64,000 nt of DNA, from NCBI GenBank assembly GCA_964020085.1, contig CAXHUQ010000947.1, positions 25,001 to 89,000 of the forward strand. The letters are read 5' to 3'. The translations under genes and the position numbers were made by a program. Shown in pieces: positions 25,778 through 36,000 of this stretch. A model generated the notes under the pieces. The model was not told where the DNA came from. It saw only the letters and a list, made by a program, of their open reading frames with translations, and searched no databases. Positions within the stretch are counted from its first letter, which is position 1. The number at the start of each line of letters is the position of its first letter. The DNA comes from Micromussa lordhowensis (Eukaryota > Cnidaria > Anthozoa > Scleractinia > Lobophylliidae).

Positions 25778-27250
25778 CACGGGCACTTTTAGAAGCGCGG
25801 TTTGCAGCAAAATGTTGTGCTAGATTAGCACTTTAAGGAAATGTTAGTTAGAACATGATGGCATTCGCGCCAGGGTGTTTTTTCTGGCCTTCTTTTTGCA
25901 GGAGTTTGACCTGCTCCCAACTTTGCAGAATTTCAGAAAACGCGCGCTGGGGGTCCCCTTGGCAAATTTGACATAGCTCGGCTCCACGGGCACTTTTAGA
26001 GGCGCGAATTGCAGCAAAATGTTGTGCTAGGTTGGCACTTCAAGGAAAACCTAGTTAGGACATGATGGCATTCGCGCCAGGGTGTTTTTTCTGGCCTTCT
26101 TTTTGCAGGAGTTTGACCTGCTCCCAACTTTGCAGAATTTCAGAAAACGCGCGCTGGGGGTCCCCTTGGCAAATTTGACATAGCTCGGCTCCACGGGCAG
26201 TTTTAGAGGCGCAGGAGTTTGACCTGCTCCCAACTTTGCAGAATTTCAGAAAACGCGCGCTGGGGGTCCCCTTGGCAAATTTGACATAGCTCGGCTCCAC
26301 TTGAAGGAAATCCTAGTTAGGACATGATGGCATTCGCGCCAGGGTGTTTTTTCTGGCCTTCTTTTTGCAGGAGTTTGACCTGCTCCCAACTTTGCAGAAT
26401 TTCAGAAAACGCGCGCTGGGGGTCCCCTTGGCAAATTTGACATAGCTCGGCTCCACGGGCACTTTTAGAGGCGCGGTTTGCCGCAAAATGTTGTGCTAGG
26501 TTGGCACTTGAAGGAAATCCTAGTTAGGACATGATGGCATTCGCGCCAGGGTGTTTTTTCTGGCCTTCTTTTTGCAGGAGTTTGACCTGCTCCCAACTTT
26601 GCAGAATTTCAGAAAACGCGCGCTGGGGGTCTCCTTGGCAAATTTGACATAGCTCGGCTCCACGGGCACTTTTAGAGGCGCGGTTTGCAGCAAAATGTTG
26701 TGCTAGGTTGGCACTTTAAGGAAATCCTAGTTAGGACATGATGGCATTCGCGCCAGGGTGTTTTTTCTGGCCTTCTTTTTGCAGGAGTTTGACCTGCTCA
26801 CAACTTTGCAGAATTTCAGAAAACGCGCGCTGGGGGTCCCCTTGGCAAATTTGACATAGCTCGGCTCCACGGGCACTTTTAGAGGCGCGGTTTGCCGCAA
26901 AATGTTGTGCTAGGTTGGCACTTCAAGGAAATCCTAGTTAGGACATGATGGCATTCGCGCCAGGGTGTTTTTTCTGGCCTTCTTTTTGCAGGAGTTTGAC
27001 CTGCTCCCAACTTTGCAGAATTTCAGAAAACGCGCGCTGGGGGTCCCCTTGGCAAATTTGACATAGCTCGGCTCCACGGGCACTTTTAGAGGCGCGGTTT
27101 GCAGCAAAATGTTGTGCTAGGTTGGCACTTTAAGGAAATCTTAGTTAGGACATGATGGCATTCGCGCCAGGGTGTTTTTTTCTGGCCTTCTTTTTGCAGG
27201 AGTTTGACCTGCTCCCAACTTTGCAGAATTTCAGAAAACGCGCGCTGGGG
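25744..27250. repeat. B1: short block of subfamily B between A and C
   Basis: Eight monomer-equivalents with all B diagnostic states. The block matches 30,372-31,832 at a constant offset of 4,601 bp (4,401 bp when the 200 Ns are left out). Shared rare variants include TAGATTAGC (25,821 and 30,422), GCGAATTGC, a truncated dimer, TTTGCCGC (CCGC at 26,481 and 31,082) and GACCTGCTCAC (26,791 and 31,392). I noticed only about seven differences, for example CATAGCTCGG versus CATAGTTCGG at 25,770 and an extra T near 27,176. The match stops at the switches to A on the left and to C on the right. Confidence 0.88.
26062..26323. repeat. Truncated dimer: two adjacent deletions totalling 152 bp
   Basis: Two successive units occupy 262 bp, not the expected 414. 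The first loses 101 bp, joining AGAGGCGC (ending at about 26,212) to AGGAGTTTGACC of the next unit, with GC shared at the breakpoint. The second loses 51 bp, joining CGGCTCCAC (about 26,300) to TTGAAGGAAAT, with CAC shared. The same dimer is present at 30,663. It is the largest departure from the 207-bp period in the window. Confidence 0.92.
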
Positions 27251-27288
27251 GTCTCCTTGGCAAATTTGACATAACTCGGCTCCACGGC
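27217..27288. repeat. B-to-C switch inside one hybrid monomer
   Basis: The unit starting near 27,160 has the B states GACCTGCTCC, then past the core the C state C133 (at 27,288, CACGGCCAC) and A140. The switch is in phase and falls in the same part of the monomer as the A-to-B switch at 25,711-25,777. The right end of the match to the 31.8-kb copy also lies here. Confidence 0.85.
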
Positions 27289-27748
27289 CACTTTAAGAGG
27301 CGCGGTTTGCATCAAAATGTTGTGCTAGGTTGGCACTTGAAGGAAATCCTAGTTAAAACATGATGGCATTCGCGCCAGGGTGTTTTTTTTTGGCCTTCTT
27401 TTTGCAGGAGTTTGCCCTGGTCCCAACTTTGCAGAATTTCAGAAAACGCGCGCTGGGGTCCCCTTGGCAAATTTGACATAGCTCGGCTCCACGGCCACTT
27501 TAAGAGGCGCGGTTTGCAGCAAAATGTTGTGCTAGGTTGGCACTTCAAGGAAATCTAAGTTAAAACATGATGGCATTCGCGCCAGGGTGTTTTTTCTGGC
27601 CTTCTTTTTGCAGGAGTTTGCCCTGGTCCCAACTTTGCAGAATTTCAGAAAACGCGCGCTGGGGGTCCCCTTGGCAAATTTGACATAGCTCGGCTCCACG
27701 GCCACTTTAAGAGGCACGGTTTGCAGCAAAATGTTGTGCTAGGTTGGC

Positions 27749-29160
27749 ACTGGAAGGAAATCTTAGTTAGAACATGATGGCATTCGCGCCAGGGTGTTTT
27801 TTCTGGCCTTCTTTTTGCAGGAGTTTGCCCTGGTCCCAACTTTGCAGAATTTCAGAAAACGCGCGCTGGGGTCCCCTTGGCAAATTTGACATAGCTCGGC
27901 TCCACGGCCACTTTAAGAGGCGCGGTTTGCAGCAAAATGTTGTGCTAGGTTGGCACTTGAAGGAAATCCTAGTTAGAACATGATGGCATTCGCGCCAGGG
28001 TGTTTTTTCTGGCCTTCTTTTTGCAGGAGTTTGCCCTGGTCCCAACTTTGCAGAATTTCAGAAAACGCGCGCTGGGGGTCCCCTTGGCAAATTTGACATA
28101 GCTCGGCTCCACGGCCACTTTAAGAGGCGCGGTTTGCAGCAAAATGTTGTGCTAGGTTGGCACTTGAAGGAAATCCTAGTTAGATCATGATGGCATTCGC
28201 GCCAGGGTGTTTTCTCTGGCCTTCTTTTCGCAGGAGTTTGCCCTGGTCCCAACTTTGCAGAATTTCAGAAAACGCGCGCTGGGGGTCCCCTTGGCAAATT
28301 TGACATAGCTCGGCTCCACGGCCACTTTAAGAGGCGCGGTTTGCAGCAAAATGTTGTGCTAGGTTGGCACTTGAAGGAAATCTTAGTTAAAACATGATGG
28401 CATTCGCGCCAGGGTGTTTTTTCTGGCCTTCTTTTTGCAGGAGTTTGCCCTGGTCCCAACTTTGCAGAATTTCAGAAAACGCGCGCTGGGGGTCCCCTTG
28501 GCAAATTTGACATAGCTCGGCTCCACGGCCACTTTAAGAGGCGCGGTTTGCAGCAAAATGTTGTGCTAGGTTGGCAATGGAAGGAAATCTTAGTTAGAAC
28601 ATGATGGCATTCGCGCCAGGGTGTTTTTTCTGGCCTTCTTTTTGCAGGAGTTTGCCCTGGTCCCAACTTTGCAGAATTTCAGAAAACGCGCGCTGGGGTC
28701 CCCTTGGCAAATTTGACATAGCTCGGCTCCACGGCCACTTTAAGAGGCGCGGTTTGCAGCAAAATGTTGTGCTAGGTTGGCACTTGAAGGAAATCCTAGT
28801 TAGAACATGATGGCATTCGCGCCAGGGTGTTTTTTCTGGCCTTCTTTTTGCAGGAGTTTGCCCTGGTCCCAACTTTGCAGAATTTCAGAAAACGCGCGCT
28901 GGGGGTCCCCTTGGCAAATTTGACATAGCTCGGCTCCACGGCCACTTTAAGAGGCGCGGTTTGCAGCAAAATGTTGTGCTAGGTTGGCACTTGAAGGAAA
29001 TCCTAGTTAGATCATGATGGCATTCGCGCCAGGGTGTTTTCTCTGGCCTTCTTTTCGCAGGAGTTTGCCCTGGTCCCAACTTTGCAGAATTTCAGAAAAC
29101 GCGCGCTGGGGGTCCCCTTGGCAAATTTGACATAGCTCGGCTCCACGGCCACTTTAAGAG
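27749..29160. repeat. Tandem 4-mer duplication, period 827 bp, within subfamily C
   Basis: CTGGGG with the 1-bp loss at 27,866 recurs at 28,693; TTTTCTCTGG with CTTTTCGCAGG near 28,211 recurs near 29,038; TTAGATCATG near 28,181 recurs near 29,008. All are 827 bp apart (four monomers minus one base). The copies start with GGCACTGGAAGG and GGCAATGGAAGG. The second copy ends near 29,160, where AGGCGCAGTTTGC appears. Confidence 0.85.
28397..28603 (+). repeat. Reference monomer of subfamily C
   Basis: A full-length 207-bp C unit with all C diagnostic states. Its second dyad has 4-bp arms, CAGG (42-45) and CCTG (53-56), intermediate between the 3-bp form in A and the 5-bp form in B. Its tail has the local variant GGCAATGG. 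Confidence 0.88.
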
Positions 29161-29283
29161 GCGCAGTTTGCAGCAAAATGTTGTGCTAGGTTGGCACTTG
29201 AAGGAAATCCTAGTTAGAACATGATGGCATTCGCGCCAGGGTGTTTTTTCTGGCCTTCTTTTTGCAGGAGTTTGCCCTGGTCC

Positions 29284-29356
29284 CAACTTTGCAGAATTTC
29301 AGAAAACGCGCGCTGGGGGTTTCCTTGGCAAATTTGATATAGCTCGGCTCCACGGG
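29284..29356. repeat. C-to-B switch inside one hybrid monomer
   Basis: The unit starting near 29,224 has the C state GCCCTGGTCC at 29,274-29,283, then the B states G133 (CACGGGCAC at about 29,351) and T140. This is the third switch in the window and again falls between the segment at positions 51-57 and the next informative marker downstream. The local core reads GGGTTTCCTT and TTGATATAGC, private variants at the join. Confidence 0.82.
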
Positions 29357-30000
29357 CACTTTTAGAGGCGCGGTTTGCAGCAAAATGTTGTGCTTGGTTG
29401 GCACTTCAAGAAAATTTTAAATATGACATGATGGCATTCGCGCCAGGGTGTTTTTTCTGGCCTTCTTTTTGCAGGAGTTTGACCTGCTCCCAACTTTGCA
29501 GAATTTCAGAAAACGCGCGCTGGGGGTCCCCTTGGCAAATTTGACATAGCTCGGCTCCACGGGCACTTTTAGAGGTGCGGTTTGCAGCAAAATGTTGTGC
29601 TAGATTGGCACTCCAAGGAAATCTTAGTTAGGAAATGATGGCATTCGCGCCAGGGTGTTTTTTCTGGCCTTCTTTTTGCAGGAGTTTGACCTGCTCCCAA
29701 CTTTGCAGAATTTCAGAAAACGCGCGCTGGGGGTCCCCTTGGCAAATTTGACATAGCTCGGCTCCACGGCCACTTTTAGAGGCGCGGTTTGCAGCAAAAT
29801 GTTGTGCTAGGTTGGCACTTTAAGGAAGTCCTAGTTAAGACATGATGGTATTCGCGCCAGGGTGTTTTTTTTGGCCTTCTTTTTGCAGGAGTTTGACCTG
29901 CTCCCAACTTTGCAGAATTTCAGAAAACGCGCGCTGAGGGTCCCCTTGGCAAATTTGACATAGCTCGGCTCCACGGGCACTTTTAGAGGCGCGGTCTGCA
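29321..30000. repeat. Subfamily B monomers up to the assembly gap
   Basis: Just over three B units. The first has the TTTTAAATATGAC tail form, the last before the gap has ATGGTATTC and GCGGTCTGCA, a combination also found near 43.98-44.13 kb. The sequence stops at ...GGTCTGCA immediately before the Ns. Confidence 0.9.
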
Positions 30001-30200
30001 NNNNNNNNNNNNNNNNNNNNNNNNNNNNNNNNNNNNNNNNNNNNNNNNNNNNNNNNNNNNNNNNNNNNNNNNNNNNNNNNNNNNNNNNNNNNNNNNNNNN
30101 NNNNNNNNNNNNNNNNNNNNNNNNNNNNNNNNNNNNNNNNNNNNNNNNNNNNNNNNNNNNNNNNNNNNNNNNNNNNNNNNNNNNNNNNNNNNNNNNNNNN
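30001..30200. other. Assembly gap, exactly 200 N
   Basis: Two hundred undetermined bases. The flanks read GGTCTGCA before and GCAAAATGTT after; with the Ns removed they form the normal GGTCTGCAGCAAAATG of a B monomer, a form seen without a gap near 42,893, 43,711 and 44,124. Unit starts on either side (29,845 and 30,252) are 407 apart, that is 207 plus 200. The true missing length is therefore zero or close to a whole number of monomers. Any open frame drawn across the Ns is meaningless. Confidence 0.99.
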
Positions 30201-30371
30201 GCAAAATGTTGTGCTAGGTTGGCACTTCAAGGAAATCCTAGTTAAGACATGATGACATTCGCGCCAGGGTGTCTTTTCTGGCCTTCTTTTTGCAGGAGTT
30301 TGACCTGCTCCCAACTTTGCAGAATTTCAGAAAACGCGCGCTGGGGGTCCCCTTGGCAAATTTGACATAGT

Positions 30372-31832
30372 TCGGCTCCACGGGCACTTTTAGAAGCGCG
30401 GTTTGCAGCAAAATGTTGTGCTAGATTAGCACTTTAAGGAAATGTTAGTTAGAACATGATGGCATTCGCGCCAGGGTGTTTTTTCTGGCCTTCTTTTTGC
30501 AGGAGTTTGACCTGCTCCCAACTTTGCAGAATTTCAGAAAACGCGCGCTGGGGGTCCCCTTGGCAAATTTGACATAGCTCGGCTCCACGGGCACTTTTAG
30601 AGGCGCGAATTGCAGCAAAATGTTGTGCTAGGTTGGCACTTTAAGGAAAACTTAGTTAGGACATGATGGCATTCGCGCCAGGGTGTTTTTTCTGGCCTTC
30701 TTTTTGCAGGAGTTTGACCTGCTCCCAACTTTGCAGAATTTCAGAAAACGCGCGCTGGGGGTCCCCTTGGCAAATTTGACATAGCTCGGCTCCACGGGCA
30801 GTTTTAGAGGCGCAGGAGTTTGACCTGCTCCCAACTTTGCAGAATTTCAGAAAACGCGCGCTGGGGGTCCCCTTGGCAAATTTGACATAGCTCGGCTCCA
30901 CTTGAAGGAAATCCTAGTTAGGACATGATGGCATTCGCGCCAGGGTGTTTTTTCTGGCCTTCTTTTTGCAGGAGTTTGACCTGCTCCCAACTTTGCAGAA
31001 TTTCAGAAAACGCGCGCTGGGGGTCCCCTTGGCAAATTTGACATAGCTCGGCTCCACGGGCACTTTTAGAGGCGCGGTTTGCCGCAAAATGTTGTGCTAG
31101 GTTGGCACTTCAAGGAAATCCTAGTTAGGACATGATGGCATTCGCGCCAGGGTGTTTTTTCTGGCCTTCTTTTTGCAGGAGTTTGACCTGCTCCCAACTT
31201 TGCAGAATTTCAGAAAACGCGCGCTGGGGGTCTCCTTGGCAAATTTGACATAGCTCGGCTCCACGGGCACTTTTAGAGGCGCGGTTTGCAGCAAAATGTT
31301 GTGCTAGGCTGGCACTTTAAGGAAATCCTAGTTAGGACATGATGGCATTCGCGCCAGGGTGTTTTTTCTGGCCTTCTTTTTGCAAGAGTTTGACCTGCTC
31401 ACAACTTTGCAGAATTTCAGAAAACGCGCGCTGGGGGTCCCCTTGGCAAATTTGACATAGCTCGGCTCCACGGGCACTTTTAGAGGCGCGGTTTGCCGCA
31501 AAATGTTGTGCTAGGTTGGCACTTCAAGGAAATCCTAGTTAGGACATGATGGCATTCGCGCCAGGGTGTTTTTTCTGGCCTTCTTTTTGCAGGAGTTTGA
31601 CCTGCTCCCAACTTTGCAGAATTTCAGAAAACGCGCGCTGGGGGTCCCCTTGGCAAATTTGACATAGCTCGGCTCCACGGGCACTTTTAGAGGCGCGGTT
31701 TGCAGCAAAATGTTGTGCTAGGTTGGCACTTTAAGGAAATCTTAGTTAGGACATGATGGCATTCGCGCCAGGGTGTTTTTTCTGGCCTTCTTTTTGCAGG
31801 AGTTTGACCTGCTCCCAACTTTGCAGAATTTC
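30372..31832. repeat. Downstream copy of the B1 block
   Basis: This segment matches 25,771-27,231 at an offset of 4,601 bp with about seven differences noticed, among them TAGGTTGGC versus TAGGCTGGC near 31,309 and GCAGGAG versus GCAAGAG near 31,386. Its left flank (30,201-30,371) and right flank are both ordinary B, whereas the upstream copy is bounded by A and C. That makes this the likelier source and B1 the likelier derivative. Confidence 0.85.
30663..30924. repeat. Truncated dimer, second copy
   Basis: It has the same two deletion joins as the dimer at 26,062: AGGCGC to AGGAGTTTGACC, and CGGCTCCAC to TTGAAGGAAAT, giving 262 bp. Identical breakpoints show that the deletions occurred once, before the larger block was duplicated. 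Confidence 0.92.
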
Positions 31833-33097
31833 GGAAAACGCGGGCTGGGGGTCCCCTTGGCAAATTTGACATAGCTCGGCTCCACGGGCACTTTTAGAGG
31901 CGCGGTTTGCAGCAAAATGTTGTGCTAGGTTGGCACTTGAAGGAAATCGTAGTTAGAACATGATGGCATTCGCGCCAGGGTGTTTTTTCTGGCCTTCTTT
32001 TTGCAGGAGTTTGACCTGCTCCCAACTTTGCAGAATTTCAGAAAACGCGCGCTGAGGGTCCCCTTGGCAAATTTGACATAGCTCGGCTCCACGGGCACTT
32101 TTAGAGGCGCAGTTTGCAGCAAAATGTTGTGCTAGGTTGGCACTTTAAGGAAATCTTAGTTAAGACATGATGGCATTCGCGCCAGGGTGTTTTTTCTGGC
32201 CTTCTTTTTGCAGGAGTTTGACCTGCTCCCAACTTTGCAGAATTTCAGAAAACGCGCGCTGGGGGTCCCCTTGGCAAATTTGACATAGCTCGGCTCCACG
32301 GGCACTTTTAGAGGTGCGGTTTGCAGCAAAATGTTGTGCTAGGTTGGCACTTGTAGGAAATCCTAGTTAGAAAATGATGGCATTCGCGCCAGGGTGTTTT
32401 TTTCTGGCCTTTTTTTTGCAGGAGTTTGACCTGCTCCCAACTTTGCAGAATTTCAGAAAACGCGCGCTGGGGGTCCCCTTGGCAAATTTGACATAGCTCG
32501 GCTCCACGTACACTTTTAGAGGCGCGGTTTGCAGCAAAATGTTGTGCTAGGTTGGCACTTCAAGGAAATTTTAAATATGACATGATGGTATTCGCGCCAG
32601 GGTGTTTTTTCTGGCCTTCTTTTTGCAGGAGTTTGACCTGCTCCCAACTTTGCAGAATTTCAGAAAACGCGCGCTGAGGGTCCCCTTGGCAAATTTGACA
32701 TAGCTCGGCTCCACGGGCACTTTTAGAGGCGCAGTTTGCAGCAAAATGTTGTGCTAGGTTAGCACTTCAAGGAAATTTTAGTTAGGACATGATGGCATTC
32801 GCGCCAGGGTGTTTTTTCTGGCCTTCTTTTTGCAGGAGTTTGACCTGCTCCCAACTTTGCAGAATTTCAGAAAACGCGCGCTGGGGGTCCCCTTGGCAAA
32901 TTTGACATAGCTCGGCTCCACGGGCACTTTTAGAGGCGCGGTTTGCAGCAAAATGTTGTGCTAGGTTGGCCCTTTAAGGAAATGTTAGTTAGGACATGAT
33001 GGCATTCGCGCCAGGGTGTTTTTTCTGGCCTTCTTTTTGCAGGAGTTTGACCTGCTCCCAACTTTGCAGAATTTCAGAAAACGCGCGCTGGGGGTCT

Positions 33098-36000
33098 CCT
33101 TGGCAAATTTGACATAGCTCGGCTCCACGGGCACTTTTAGAGGCGCGGTTTGAGGCAAAATGTTGTGCTAGGTTGGCACTTTAAGGAAATTTTAGTTAGG
33201 ACATGATGGCATTCGCGCCAGGGTGTTTTTTCTGGCCTTCTTTTTGCAGGAGTTTGACCTGCTCCCAACTTTGGAGAATTTCAGAAAACGCGCGCTGGGG
33301 GTCCCCTTGGCAAATTTGACATAGCTCGGCTCCACGGGCAATTTTAGAGGCGCGGTTTGCAGCAAAATGTTGTGCTTGGTTGGCACTTTAAGGAAATTGT
33401 AGTTAGAACATGATAGCATTCGCGCCAGGGTGTTTTTTCTGGCCTTCTTTTTGCAGGAGTTTGACCTGCTCCCAACTTTGCAGAATTTCAGAAAACGCGC
33501 GCTGGGGGTCCCCTTGGTAAATTTGACATAGCTCGGCTCCACGGGCACTTTTAGAGGCGCGGTTTGCAGCAAAATGTTGTGCTAGATTGGCACTTCAAGG
33601 AAATTCTAGTTAAAACATGATGGCATTCGCGCCAGGGTTTTTTTTCTGGCCTTCTTTTTGCAGGAGTTTGACCTGCTCCCAACTTTGCAGAATTTCAGAA
33701 AACGCGCGCTGGGGGTCCCCTTGGCAAATTTGACATTGCTCGGCTCCACGGGCACTTTTAGAGGCGCGGTTTGCAGCAAAATGTTGCGCTAGGATGGCAC
33801 TTTAAGGAAATTTTAAATAGGACATGATGGCATTCGCGCCAGGGTGTTTTTTCTGGCCTTCTTTTTGCAGGAGTTTGACCTGCTCCCAACTTTGCAGAAT
33901 TTCAGAAAACGCGCGCTGGGGGTCCCCTTGGGAAATTTGACATAGCTCGGCTCCACGGGCACTTTTAAAGGCGCGGTTTGCAGCAAAATGTTGTGCTAGG
34001 TTGGCACTTTAAGGATATCCTAGTTAGGACATGATCGCATTCGCGCCAGGGTGTTTTTTCTGGCCTTCTTTTTGCAGGAGTTGGACCTGCTCCCAACTTT
34101 GCAGAATTTCAGAAAACGCGCGCTGGGGGTCCCCTTGGCAAATTTGACATAGCTCGGCTCCACGGGCACTTTTAGAGGTGCGGTTTGCAGCAAAATGTTG
34201 TGCTAGGTTGGCACTTGAAGGAAATTTTAGTTAGGAAATGATGGCATTCGCGCCAGGGTGTTTTTTCTGGCCTTCTTTTTGCAGGAGTTTGACCTGCTCC
34301 CAACTTTGCAGAATTTCAGAAAACGCGCGCTGGGGGTCCCCTTTGCAAATTTGACATAGCTCGGCTCCACGGGCACTTTCAGAGGTGCGGTTTGCTGCAA
34401 AATGTTGTGCTAGGTTGGCACTTTAAGGAAATCCTAGTTAGGACATGATGGCATTCGCGCCAGGGTGTTTTTTCTGGCCTTCTTTTTGCAGGAGTTTGAC
34501 CTGCTCCAAACTTTGCAGAATTTCAGAAAACGCGCGCTGGGGGTCCCCTTGGCAAATTTGACATAGCTCGGCTCCACGGGCACTTTTAGAGGTGCGGTTT
34601 GCAGCAAAACGTTGTGCTAGGTTGGCACTTTAAGGAAATTCTAGTTAGGAAATGATGGCATTCGCGCCAGGGTGTTTTTTTCTGGCCTTTTTTTTGCAGG
34701 AGTTTGACCTGCTCCCAACTTTGCAGAATTTCAGAAAACGCGCGCTGGGGGTCCCCTTGGCAAATTTGACATAGCTCGGCTCCACGGGCACTTTTAGAGG
34801 CGCGGTTTGCAGCAAAATGTTGTGCTAGGTTGGCACTTGAAGGAAATCCTAGTTAAGACATGATGGCATTCGCGCCAGGGTGTTTTTGCTGGCCTTCTTT
34901 TTGCAGGAGTTTGACCTGCTCCCAACTTTGCAGAATTTCAGAAAACGCGCGCTGGGGGTCCCCTTGGCAAATTTGACATAGCTCGGCTCCACGGGCACTT
35001 TTAGAGGTGCGGTTTGCAGCAAAATGTTGTGCTAGGTTGGCACTTTAAGGAAATTTTAGTTAGGACATGATGGCATTCGCGCCAGGGTGTTTTTTCTGGC
35101 CTTCTTTTTGCAGGAGTTTGACCTGCTCCCAACTTTGGAGAATTTCAGAAAACGCGCGCTGGGGGTCCCCTTGGCAAATTTGACATAGCTCGGCTCCACG
35201 GGCACTTTTAGAGGCGCGGTTTGCAGCAAAATGTTGTGCTAGGTTGGCACTTGAAGGAAATCCTAGTTAAGACATGATGGCATTCGCGCCAGGGTGTTTT
35301 TGCTGGCCTTCTTTTTGCAGGAGTTTGACCTGCTCCCAACTTTGCAGAATTTCAGAAAACGCGCGCTGGGGGTCCCCTTGGCAAATTTGACATAGCTCGG
35401 CTCCACGGGCACTTTTAGAGGCGCGGTTTGAGGCAAAATGTTGTGCTAGGTTGGCACTTTAAGGAAATTTTAGTTAGGACATGATGGCATTCGCGCCAGG
35501 GTGTTTTTTCTGGCCTTCTTTTTGCAGGAGTTTGACCTGCTCCCAACTTTGGAGAATTTCAGAAAACGCGCGCTGGGGGTCCCCTTGGCAAATTTGACAT
35601 AGCTCGGCTCCACGGGCAATTTTAGAGGCGCGGTTTGCAGCAAAATGTTGTGCTTGGTTGGCACTTTAAGGAAATTGTAGTTAGAACATGATAGCATTCG
35701 CGCCAGGGTGTTTTTTCTGGCCTTCTTTTTGCAGGAGTTTGACCTGCTCCCAACTTTGCAGAATTTCAGAAAACGCGCGCTGGGGGTCCCCTTGGTAAAT
35801 TTGACATAGCTCGGCTCCACGGGCACTTTTAGAGGCGCGGTTTGCAGCAAAATGTTGTGCTAGATTGGCACTTCAAGGAAATTCTAGTTAAAACATGATG
35901 GCATTCGCGCCAGGGTTTTTTTTCTGGCCTTCTTTTTGCAGGAGTTTGACCTGCTCCCAACTTTGCAGAATTTCAGAAAACGCGCGCTGGGGGTCCCCTT

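Larger units (their letters stand above)
27251..29320. repeat. Subfamily C: intermediate monomers, about 10 units
   Basis: These units share C9, G45, G51, C127 and G167 with B but keep the A states C52, G57 (GCCCTGGTCC) and A140 (CACTTTAAGAGG), and have a private C133 (CACGGCCAC). Three carry a 1-bp loss in the G run (CTGGGGTCC at about 27,453, 27,866 and 28,693), which shifts open frames and produces the apparent 69- and 92-codon frames here. Tails often end TTAGAAC or TTAAAAC. No such block occurs elsewhere in the window. Confidence 0.9.

Noticed and set aside
26200..26310. A transposon or foreign insertion at the irregular unit near 26.2 kb
   Set aside because: All bases there belong to the monomer. 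The irregularity is two deletions with short shared bases at the joins, not an insertion.
30001..30200. The N run as masked real sequence of 200 bp
   Set aside because: Masking would leave the flanks 200 bp apart in the 207-bp phase. They are in phase only when the Ns are removed.
29835..30314. A 159-codon minus-strand frame that spans the gap
   Set aside because: Most of it is undetermined sequence. It exists only because Ns contain no stop codons.
25711..31832. The B1 duplication as a simple unmerged overlap between the contigs on either side of the gap
   Set aside because: After the matching segment the left side continues into subfamily C and the right side continues as B, so the contig ends do not overlap as they would in a missed merge. 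A more complex assembly error is not excluded.
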